This document shows, one piece after another, positions 36,801 through 43,521 of a stretch of DNA of 64,000 bases. The first letter of the stretch is position 1; every line of letters starts with the position of its first letter. The DNA is taken from NCBI RefSeq assembly GCF_001428605.1, contig NZ_LMID01000010.1, positions 62,001 through 126,000 on the forward strand. The letters run 5' to 3'. Made by a program: the position numbers and the translations under genes. The notes beneath the pieces are model-generated. The model was not told the origin of the DNA and searched no databases. It saw nothing but the letters and a program-made list of their open reading frames with translations. This stretch comes from Sphingomonas sp. Root720 (lineage in GTDB: Bacteria > Pseudomonadota > Alphaproteobacteria > Sphingomonadales > Sphingomonadaceae).

Positions 36801-37041
36801 GACCGCCGAGGTCCGCATCCGCGACATCGAGGGTAGCCAGCAGCTCCCGCTCGACGAGAACCAGCCCGTTTGCTCGCTCGGCTTCGTGCTGCCGCTGACT
36901 CGCTACCTGGTCAGCCCGATCGTCGAGTTCGCCGTCACCAAGAGCTTCGACGACGGCACCACATCCACGACCGGCTGGCTCGAATGGAGTCTGGCCGACG
37001 ACGGCAACGTCGTCAGCCTTACCTGGGAGAGAATTGCGTAA
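33886..37041 (+). CDS. Large unrecognised protein B of the accessory locus (1051 aa)
   Basis: I do not recognise this protein. It has no signal peptide or transmembrane helix, and its composition suggests many beta-strands (for example GNLQLLFDRKAALVALATGP, TFVNLVNYANHALAALTAEV and VSPIVEFAVTKSFDDGTTST). A short Pro/Ala-rich N-terminus (residues 8-26) precedes the folded part. Between residues about 650 and 760 is a Cys/Asp-containing segment CDNFGAFYREEKDGAFTVIG. It starts 27 nt behind protein A and ends 37 nt before the metacaspase start. It might be a large adaptor or target of the metacaspase. Confidence 0.8.
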   Translation: MSGPKEKRGASSPGKPELAPPASAASTEDRGLVLALDQAGRAKASITIVLDRRPPASGASIEPHVSHALIALTGQLDSPAFARSASFVLRDGDIALQKFGAMGLRPTAAFSLTLGREAALRVLAALRGEASGMGLECQVERRGAASAEALTVRGRLADVVAALGTADLLDRTGIGGIARSMLASGRLSVSTEVEPDDERLVDGFLAMARPILRPITTEAGRRWRVLAVTPNPMTLSGRIESADAATLEQRIYTRSLEALLAPVATADDIDTFVRIVAPDGRGGLGPVPRLLSQPTKRGGPTTIKLARFGRADLVQLQAVAQPSSAKVNAHAMIATANAAPLAATATIKPSYVAIADLQILPLQGTPGAEALPQVDQKTAPLWRDQIDPNRFWYPPAFSLALPAAADDPDGAVFGMTFRAEGHRSDGTPGLNGNVYFRLERGMSADTQAAWEAAGKPAIAPVPADNLSVQLLVPFRDEAGETRTQAFAADLREEGEAVHAEIGLIDDWVRLAYGSLAFSGFQNRPPELSVAYSFRGYVPITEGNLQLLFDRKAALVALATGPRTRSLDVGYLDTEMLAWSDGAASVKLTREADVPRTRAALTPRPAIGAVATLAVKPNLLQAATVTELLRKHKYGVQGIARAQLLPAAFPCDNFGAFYREEKDGAFTVIGCQDAFRLGQTVYRQFERIDDLSDAAASVWRSLQQPGRFLVVPARWSIGRFDQESPAERAYRPAIFLYSSVDPDDASKNRTAMLASLVPDIDPARTLAIRQDLRGLASAPLLLSLNDIEAQIDFRWTVPTLPGLTVNAVKLGACIQVTAECPLDTTPLLLSMLETSGLTGAVGFALPDGTKIDCDLGIDLARIIGPMPGGPVVVERGDGVIRLRNPIERPVDISEIVAEPADGEPVRIAVDRRIEPGASIDIAAEPPAGELTVVCAPADGTATLTEIRSFIEDVHTNVTFVNLVNYANHALAALTAEVRIRDIEGSQQLPLDENQPVCSLGFVLPLTRYLVSPIVEFAVTKSFDDGTTSTTGWLEWSLADDGNVVSLTWERIA

Positions 37042-37078
37042 CCGCCGGAATATCCCGGCTTTCTTGAGGAGAATGACG

Positions 37079-38908
37079 ATGGCTATGGGGATGTCTATCC
37101 ACATCGGGCTCAACAACCTCGATGTCGCAGCATATGGCGAGCAGACCGTCCTGGCCGGCTGCATAAACGACGCCGACGCCATGCAGAGCCTGGCCACGAA
37201 CCGGGGCTTCCAGACCCGGCGGCTGGTCGAGGACGAGGCGACCGCCGATGCGGTCATCGCTGCGATCTCCGATGCGGCCTGCACCTTGCGATCGGGTGAC
37301 ATGCTGTTCCTGACCTATTCGGGTCATGGCAGTCAGGTGGACGACGCGGACGGCGACGAGGCGGACGCGCTCGACGAGACCTGGTGCCTCTACGACCGGA
37401 TGCTGCTCGACGACGAGCTCAGCCAGCTATGGTCGCAGTTCGAGGCTGGCGTGCGGATCCTGATGCTGTCCGACAGCTGCCACAGCGGCACCGTCGCCAA
37501 GCTCATCAAGGAGCGCAAGCTCGCCAATTCGCCGCAGCTGCGGGATATGTTCACTCCGACATCGGTAAAGGCCAGGCCGGCGACGCGCCCGCTCCTGACC
37601 CGCGATCGCGGGACGCCGCCGCCGGCCGTCGGCATCGCGCGCCCCACCCCGCCGGTGGCGCTTCCCGCCGATCCGCAGCGCATCCCGCCGGCAGCGCCCG
37701 GAGAGGTGACCTTCCGCTGGCTGGATCCTTCCGCCCGGCGCCGCAGCATCGAGAAGAATGGCGGCCTCTACGGCACGCTGCAGCGGCTGATCGGCCGCGA
37801 CATAGACGACGACATCCAGGCATCGGTGATCCTGATATCCGGTTGCCAGGACAATCAGCTGTCGGCCGACGGCGACGGCAACGGCCTCTTCACCGAAACC
37901 CTGCTCAGGGTGTGGGACGATGGCGCCTTCTCCGGCGATTATCGCGCCTTCCACAAGGCCATCCTCGATCAGATGCCGTCGACCCAGTCGCCCAATTACT
38001 TCACGACGGGGGCATCCGATCCGGTGTTCGAGGCCCAGGCGCCTTTCACCCTCTCGACCGACGCGACAAACGAGCCCGTATCATCGTCGCTGTGGGTGAC
38101 CGGCCCCGATCGGATGGACAGGTCGGATGCGCCGCCCACCTTCAGCGTCAACACGGGTCCCAATCCCTATTTCATCTTCGAGATCACCAGCGAAGCGAAC
38201 CTGTTCGACACTGGCAATGTCGGCGACGGCGAACGGACCGACGACAATTTCTACGGGTCATGGAGCGATTCCGAACACCATAGCGGCACCGAATACAGCC
38301 TGCCGGAAGCGGTTTGGGACCGGTTGAAGGCCGCCGACACGCTCTATTACCGGATCGGTTCGACCGAAGCCTCGACGGGCTGGGGCAATTACATGGTGTC
38401 CACGCCCGACCAGCAATATGACCTGGCACCGTCGATCTCGCTCAGCGGCGACGTCATGTCGGGCGAGCAGGAACAGCCCGCCGATGGCGCGGTGACGGGT
38501 GGCTCTCCGGCGATCAGCGGACCGGGCAGCATGGCCGCCGACGATCCGGCGCCCAGCTTCACCATCGATCGCGCGGGCGCGGCCTATGCCATCGTCGAGG
38601 TGGCGACCGACAGCGCGCTGTTCGCGGACGACAGCGGTCGCACCGACGACAATTTTTACGCGACCTGGCAGGACAGCGGCCTGCTGACCTCCGACGAATG
38701 GGACATGCCCGAAGAGGTTTGGGCCCGGCTCGCACCGGCCGGGACGATCTATTATCGCGTGGGAACGACGACCAGCGAGACAGGCTGGGACGATTACATG
38801 GTTTCGACCGAGGACGGCGACGCCGACCAGGCGCCGATGATCTCGGTCGGCGCGACCCGCAGCCGGACGAGAAGCAAGCCGAAGGCGCTCGCTCCCGCGA
38901 TGGCCTGA
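37079..38908 (+). CDS. Metacaspase/caspase-like C14 peptidase with tandem C-terminal repeats
   Basis: This 609-residue cysteine peptidase has an N-terminal p20-like domain with the catalytic dyad His83 (TYSGHGSQ) and Cys134 (SDSCHSG), and a p10-like segment (ILISGCQDNQLSADGDGNGLFTETLL in outline). A Pro-rich insert lies between them (about 165-205). Behind it are two copies of an 85-residue repeat (about 352-435 and 492-575), each with RTDDNFY, a conserved LYYR/IYYR strand and GW-YMVST. Acid-rich DDADGDEAD near the active site may bind calcium. The start at 37079 has AGGAG 7 nt upstream. Context with TIR and SLOG-like genes suggests a suicide or signalling effector. Confidence 0.88.
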   Translation: MAMGMSIHIGLNNLDVAAYGEQTVLAGCINDADAMQSLATNRGFQTRRLVEDEATADAVIAAISDAACTLRSGDMLFLTYSGHGSQVDDADGDEADALDETWCLYDRMLLDDELSQLWSQFEAGVRILMLSDSCHSGTVAKLIKERKLANSPQLRDMFTPTSVKARPATRPLLTRDRGTPPPAVGIARPTPPVALPADPQRIPPAAPGEVTFRWLDPSARRRSIEKNGGLYGTLQRLIGRDIDDDIQASVILISGCQDNQLSADGDGNGLFTETLLRVWDDGAFSGDYRAFHKAILDQMPSTQSPNYFTTGASDPVFEAQAPFTLSTDATNEPVSSSLWVTGPDRMDRSDAPPTFSVNTGPNPYFIFEITSEANLFDTGNVGDGERTDDNFYGSWSDSEHHSGTEYSLPEAVWDRLKAADTLYYRIGSTEASTGWGNYMVSTPDQQYDLAPSISLSGDVMSGEQEQPADGAVTGGSPAISGPGSMAADDPAPSFTIDRAGAAYAIVEVATDSALFADDSGRTDDNFYATWQDSGLLTSDEWDMPEEVWARLAPAGTIYYRVGTTTSETGWDDYMVSTEDGDADQAPMISVGATRSRTRSKPKALAPAMA

Positions 38909-39050
38909 CCGACCCAGCTGCCCGGTGCGGGCTGAACACCGCGCCGGGCAGCGCCATCTCGAAGCCTATCTGCGCCGAACGACGGTCGGCCGAGATTATC
39001 GCCGCCACGAAACTGGGCTATGCCGGTCGACGCACCGATGGCGCCCATCG

Positions 39051-39722
39051 ATGCAGGGGACATTGCCGTTGGAAGTCGATGAGCGAATTGTCGCGGTCCG
39101 GGCCATCTTCCGCTGTGATGAAGAAACCGCGCGGCTGCTCGACGCCACGCTCGTCCATCAGCATGTAGCGCCCAAGCAGGTGATCGCCAGGCAAGGCGAC
39201 CGCTCGGCGCATTGCTGGGTCGTGGTCGACGGCTCGATCCGGATCCACATCTTCGGCGTCGACGGGCAGCGCCAGCAACTGGCGCAACATGGCCCGGGCG
39301 AACTGTTCGGCGCCTATCCCCAGCCGACGACCCACCGCGCCGAAATCATCGCCCAGACCGATTCCCATCTGCTGCGCGCGGACGCGACGTCGCTCGCCGC
39401 ACTCGCCGCCGATCATGCCCAGATCGGATCGGCCATGGCGATCCTGCTCGCGCGCCAGCTCGACATGGCGCTGGACCGGATGGTGGCGCGCACCACCTAC
39501 AGCGCCGCGGGGCGGGTGCATGCCCGGCTGGTGCAGCTCGCCGGCGACGGCCATCGCATCGCGCCGCCGCCGGTAGTAACCGCGCTCGCGCTCAGCGCCA
39601 ACACCACCCGCGAGACGGCGTCGCGGGCGCTGGCCGCGCTGATCAGGCGGGGCATCGTGCGTCGCACCGAAGAGGAGCTCACCATATTGGCGCCCCGCAT
39701 GCTGCTCGAGCTGATCTACTGA
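39051..39722 (+). CDS. Crp/Fnr-family transcriptional regulator
   Basis: This protein of about 223 residues has a cyclic-nucleotide-binding-fold sensor (PKQVIARQGDRSAHCWVVVDGSIRIHIFG) and a C-terminal helix-turn-helix (ALSANTTRETASRALAALIRRGIVRR). The Cys set of FNR is missing and the phosphate-binding cassette is incomplete, so the ligand is open. It follows the metacaspase by 142 nt and runs into the TPR/SLOG-like gene on the other strand with a 7-nt overlap of ends. It may regulate the accessory operons. The start is not well supported by a ribosome site. Confidence 0.78.
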   Translation: MQGTLPLEVDERIVAVRAIFRCDEETARLLDATLVHQHVAPKQVIARQGDRSAHCWVVVDGSIRIHIFGVDGQRQQLAQHGPGELFGAYPQPTTHRAEIIAQTDSHLLRADATSLAALAADHAQIGSAMAILLARQLDMALDRMVARTTYSAAGRVHARLVQLAGDGHRIAPPPVVTALALSANTTRETASRALAALIRRGIVRRTEEELTILAPRMLLELIY

Positions 39723-41206
39723 CGGGTCGGATCGGCCGCCGCCAGCGGGAACATGCTGATCGGGATATCGCCCAGCGGCGTGACGATCTCTCCAGCCGAT
39801 TCGAAGGCGAGATCGGGCGCGTGCAGTTCGAGCGCCAGCGCTCCGGGGCAAGCGGCCAAGACGCTCGACGGCGGCGCAGCGCGGGCGAGCAGGATCGCCA
39901 TGTCGGCCGCTTCCGCCAAGCCGTCGCCACCAGGGTCCACGACCCGATAATCCAGGCCAGCCCGGTTGCCCGGCATCGCGCGGAGGATATCCACGGCAAG
40001 CGGCGCCGCGTCGGCGAGTTGCTCGGCGAAGATGACCATGTGCCCCGCTACCGTCCGCACGCCGGCCCCCGGCGGCAGGGATATTTCGGAAGAGCAGGAC
40101 GTAGCCAGCGCCAGGACCGCGCACCGGCTTCGTTCCACCAGGCGATGGTCGCCCCGCGCCGCGGACCTCCCCACCATGATGTCGTGATGGGCAAGGCCGC
40201 GGTCGCGCCAGACGCGTTCTGGCGGAGATGCGGCGTCGGTCGGCCTGCGCACGCGCAGCGCGACCGCCTCGCTGGCCAGCGTCCGCGCGCGGCGCAGGGC
40301 CAGGCCCATTGAAATCTCTTCGCCTAGGATGATGGCGGCGTCGGACAGCCGGTCGATGTCGGGCACGGTTTCGACGACGTCGGCGGCCTCGATCAGCCTG
40401 TCGAAACGCTCGGCCCAGTGTGCGCCGAACCGCGCGACGGATTCGCCCCGAAACAGGTCGACCGGCGCCGGGAGGACGACATGGAGATGCGCGCCCCGCG
40501 CCATGGCCAGCTCGGCGATCACGATGTCGGCGCCCGCCGCGAGGGCACCGAAGACGAAACCGGGCCGGATCGTGTCGAGAGCGCTGCCGATGGCGGCCCG
40601 GATCTCCTCGTCCTCGGCCGGCAAACCGATGAGGCCGCTGAAATGGAGGCTGACCGGTGGGCGCAGATGATCGAGGATGTCGGTCGCCTGCTCCATGCGC
40701 TCCAGTACGAAGCGCAACTGCCGTAAGGTCGCCGCATGGTCCTCCCACGCGGCCGGCGTCCCGGCGATGGCCCGTTCGAGCGCAGCCTTGCCGGCGTCGA
40801 CCCGACCGAGCAGCAGTTCGGCTTCGGCGCGCGTCGCGCCGAGCCAGTAGCTGGTCTCCGGCTCATGGTCGCCACTGTCGAGAAGCGCGATCGTCCGTCC
40901 CGCCAGTTCACGGGCCCGCTCGGGCTTGCCGTTGAGAAAGGCGATGGTGGCCGCATTGATCAGCGGATAGGTCGCGCGACGGTCCCCGGCCGCACGCAGA
41001 TAGGCGGCTTCCGCCTGATCGAAGAACGAGGACCGTTCCTCGCCGGAACTTTTGAGCGCGCGGTCCTTGAGCAGCCGCCCCCGCAGGCTCAGAGCATCAT
41101 CCTCGGCCGACCCCAGCAGGCCGGCCGATTCGAACATGCGCCACGCGCGGAGCGTGTCTCCTGCACGCGCCGCCTGTCTGATCAGTGCAAGGCTCGACAG
41201 CGTCAC
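39716..41206 (-). CDS. TPR protein with Rossmann/SLOG-like domain
   Basis: This protein of about 496 residues has an N-terminal helical TPR-like half (1-180), for example QAEAAYLRAAGDRRATYPLINAATI. It is followed at about 185-285 by a Rossmann-like segment with SLHFSGLIGLP, GFVFGALAAGADIVIAELAMARGAHLHVVLPAP and a following Arg/Phe-rich loop. The latter recalls LOG/SLOG nucleotide-sensing domains. A further predicted strand-rich region ends the protein. The start at GTG 41206 has AAGGAG upstream; the frame is open to 41299. In other bacteria SLOG domains accompany TIR and caspase effectors, which is the situation here. The domain call is by eye. Confidence 0.65.
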   Translation of the reverse strand: MTLSSLALIRQAARAGDTLRAWRMFESAGLLGSAEDDALSLRGRLLKDRALKSSGEERSSFFDQAEAAYLRAAGDRRATYPLINAATIAFLNGKPERARELAGRTIALLDSGDHEPETSYWLGATRAEAELLLGRVDAGKAALERAIAGTPAAWEDHAATLRQLRFVLERMEQATDILDHLRPPVSLHFSGLIGLPAEDEEIRAAIGSALDTIRPGFVFGALAAGADIVIAELAMARGAHLHVVLPAPVDLFRGESVARFGAHWAERFDRLIEAADVVETVPDIDRLSDAAIILGEEISMGLALRRARTLASEAVALRVRRPTDAASPPERVWRDRGLAHHDIMVGRSAARGDHRLVERSRCAVLALATSCSSEISLPPGAGVRTVAGHMVIFAEQLADAAPLAVDILRAMPGNRAGLDYRVVDPGGDGLAEAADMAILLARAAPPSSVLAACPGALALELHAPDLAFESAGEIVTPLGDIPISMFPLAAADPTRQ

Positions 41207-41235
41207 GTCATCTCCTTCGGTCGATGCTCGCCATA

Positions 41236-41742
41236 TCAGCTCTGCTTGCGCATCGGAGGCGGATTCTTGATGTCGGGATCGATCGTCATCGCGATCCACT
41301 TCGGCCCGGCCTCATCATGACGCTGCAGGAAGTCGACATTGACGTTGAAGCCGTGCGTCGTGTCATATTTGCCGCCGCTGTTGTGCCGCGCCGCAAAGCG
41401 GGCGATGCGGTAGCGATCGAGCTTCTCCTCATAGCCGTCATATTCGAGGCCCCCGTAGAAGAAGGAGAGCTCCTCCTTAGTCGTCACCGCGTCCATCTCC
41501 TTGGAGAAGTAGAGCTGATCGCCGTGCAGGGTGACCTCGACCACCATGTCCTCCTCGATCGCGACATAATCATAAGCGGCCCGGTCCTTTTCGCGGGCCC
41601 TCTCCTGCTCGAAGCGCAGCGCTACCCGCCCGTCCTCGACGCCTAGCAGGATATGAAAGCGGATCGTCCCAGCCGGCTTGATGCCGACGGGCGCCAGTCG
41701 GCCGAGTTGTTGCTGGATATAGGTTGGACGGCACATCGGCAT
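41236..41742 (-). CDS. Small unrecognised protein between TPR/SLOG-like and TIR genes
   Basis: This 168-residue charged soluble protein has a core of predicted strands (FHILLGVEDGRVALRFEQER, MVVEVTLHGDQLYFSKEMD) and an aromatic segment FFYGGLEYDGYEEK. No family is recognised and no signal or membrane segment is seen. It starts 3 nt behind the TIR gene stop and ends 29 nt before the TPR/SLOG-like start, so the three are one operon. An Asp/Glu-rich face could bind metal or nucleotide, but this is a guess. Confidence 0.7.
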   Translation of the reverse strand: MPMCRPTYIQQQLGRLAPVGIKPAGTIRFHILLGVEDGRVALRFEQERAREKDRAAYDYVAIEEDMVVEVTLHGDQLYFSKEMDAVTTKEELSFFYGGLEYDGYEEKLDRYRIARFAARHNSGGKYDTTHGFNVNVDFLQRHDEAGPKWIAMTIDPDIKNPPPMRKQS

Positions 41743-41745
41743 CTC

Positions 41746-43365
41746 CTAGGGGTGGCTGGGCTCGTTGAGTTTCTCGCGCCAGACGCGCCAGTCCTCGTTC
41801 TGCGGGTCCGAGGCGATCAGGCCGTCGATCACCCGCCGGGACTCGGAGATCATCGCGTCCGCCTCGGCCGGCTTGCCGAGCGCGCGGAGCAGTTCGGAGG
41901 TCGAATAGCGCGACAATATCCAGTCCTGGCGATAGCTGGCGTTCCTGGGATCGCCGGCGAGAAGACCGTCGATGATCGCGCGCTGCCTGTCGCGATGAAC
42001 CATGGCCTCCTCGTCGCGGCCCATGAGGCGCAAGGCGTCGGCCATCCAGGCATGACGGTTGGCGAGATCGCTGCGCAGGCCGGGATCCTCCGGCGTAGCC
42101 CGGACGATATGCTCGATCGTCGATAGCGCCGCCGCGCAAGCCTCGAGGCTGTCGCGCGGGCCTTTGCGCGCGACGGCGATCGTGCAGATATTGCCTTCGG
42201 CATAGCCGAGCTCGCGATGATATTTCAGATTGGCGGGGCTGATCCTGACCAACTGGCGGGCGAGATCCCGATAGGCCACGAACCTCGGCAGCGCCTGCGC
42301 GTAGCGGAAGCGCAGGAAGTCCACATAGCCCAGCCAGAACTCGCTCTGGGCATGCGCGAAGATGCGAACGGGATCGTCGGGCTTCGCCGCCAGCAAGGCC
42401 GCGGTCACCCTATGGGCCTCGCGGAAGGTTGCGAGGGCCGCGGCATGGTCGCCGCGCCTGTGATCGTCCTCCCCCATCGCGTGCAGCACCCGCGCGCGGC
42501 GTTCGAGTGACTCCGCCGGCAACCGGCTCAGGTCGGATTGATCGCCATAATAGGAGAGCGCGCGGGTGTTCACCGACTGAAGGATTTCGAGCCTTCCTAC
42601 CCCTTGCAATCTGGTCCTCAGGTCGGTGAGCATAAATTCGATCAGGCCCTCCGCCTGCCGGCGCTGATGTTCGGCCTCGCTCCGCGCGACGATCGCGTAG
42701 ACGAGCAGCATCGCCATGATTAGGGCGAAAGCCAGCGCGGCAACCGTGACGGTGATCACACGTCGCAACTGCCGTTGCGCTTCGCGCTGGATCAGTTCGT
42801 CTAGCGCGAGACCGGTCAGTCCGCCGACGATCTTCAGGCGCGCGAGTTTGGCGCCATCATGATTCTTGCGGAAATCGGCGGCCACCGGCTCGTCGACGAG
42901 CCCGGCGGCATCAGCTTCGAGCAACGCCTCCGGAAAGACCTGCCCCGGCTCGCCCGTGAGCAGGGCGGCGATGATCGGACGATCGGGATGAAGACGCCGG
43001 AACAGCCTGATCTCGGCGTTGACCCATAAGGACGCGCGGGCGGCCGGCGAACAAAGCACGAGCAGCGCATCCGATCGCGCCAATGCATCCTCGACCGCCG
43101 CATTGAGGCTGGAGGCGGCGGGCAATTCCTGCCGATCGCGAAAGATCGGGGCCAGATGGCCCGGAACTTGGCCCAGAGGGGTCGTCCGCCCGACGAGGCG
43201 GCGCGGAATGCGATACGCCTCGAGCCAGCGATGCAACCGCCGAACGAAGGCCTCGTCGCTGTGACTATAGCTTATGAACGCCCGATACCGGCGATCGCCA
43301 CGCGTTTCGCTGGCTTTCACGATCGCCAGTCGACCATCGGCACAGCCATCGAAACTGGCCCCCAT
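41746..43365 (-). CDS. TIR-domain protein with transmembrane helix and TPR-like C-terminus
   Basis: This protein of about 539 residues has an N-terminal TIR domain (about 27-160) opening AFISYSHSDEAFVRRLHRWL and containing SDALLVLCSPAARASLWVNAEI. Glu118 in that segment corresponds in position to the NADase glutamate of active TIR domains. One transmembrane helix (about 202-227) follows, then a helical TPR-like half (240-539). The start is unclear: ATG 43365 is used, and the frame is open to 43404. The membrane helix suggests a cytoplasmic TIR anchored to the inner membrane, with sensing or assembly through the TPR part. It heads the three-gene leftward operon. Confidence 0.8.
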   Translation of the reverse strand: MGASFDGCADGRLAIVKASETRGDRRYRAFISYSHSDEAFVRRLHRWLEAYRIPRRLVGRTTPLGQVPGHLAPIFRDRQELPAASSLNAAVEDALARSDALLVLCSPAARASLWVNAEIRLFRRLHPDRPIIAALLTGEPGQVFPEALLEADAAGLVDEPVAADFRKNHDGAKLARLKIVGGLTGLALDELIQREAQRQLRRVITVTVAALAFALIMAMLLVYAIVARSEAEHQRRQAEGLIEFMLTDLRTRLQGVGRLEILQSVNTRALSYYGDQSDLSRLPAESLERRARVLHAMGEDDHRRGDHAAALATFREAHRVTAALLAAKPDDPVRIFAHAQSEFWLGYVDFLRFRYAQALPRFVAYRDLARQLVRISPANLKYHRELGYAEGNICTIAVARKGPRDSLEACAAALSTIEHIVRATPEDPGLRSDLANRHAWMADALRLMGRDEEAMVHRDRQRAIIDGLLAGDPRNASYRQDWILSRYSTSELLRALGKPAEADAMISESRRVIDGLIASDPQNEDWRVWREKLNEPSHP

Positions 43366-43521
43366 TCGTCCCAAGCGACGCCCGCCAGCGCTTGAGGCCG
43401 GCACGGATATTAAGGGATATTGCCGGGCCGAAGGGAAGCGCCGAACTTACGGCCCGACAGGAGAACGAGACGAAGCGCTGCAATTGTGGGATATTCGGCA
43501 CCAGGCCCCAGGAACCGGCGG

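Noticed and set aside
35767-37302. 511-codon frame on the minus strand opposite unknown protein B
   Set aside because: It overlaps both protein B and the start of the metacaspase, and has antisense-type composition.
37890-38000. Calling the C14 gene a hydrolase other than caspase
   Set aside because: The SGHG and DSCHSG motifs with the p10-like DNQ segment fit metacaspases and not other cysteine hydrolases.
31375-43365. Mobile island with integrase or attachment sites around the caspase/TIR genes
   Set aside because: No integrase, transposase, tRNA gene or direct repeats were seen at either edge, so horizontal transfer cannot be supported from the window alone.
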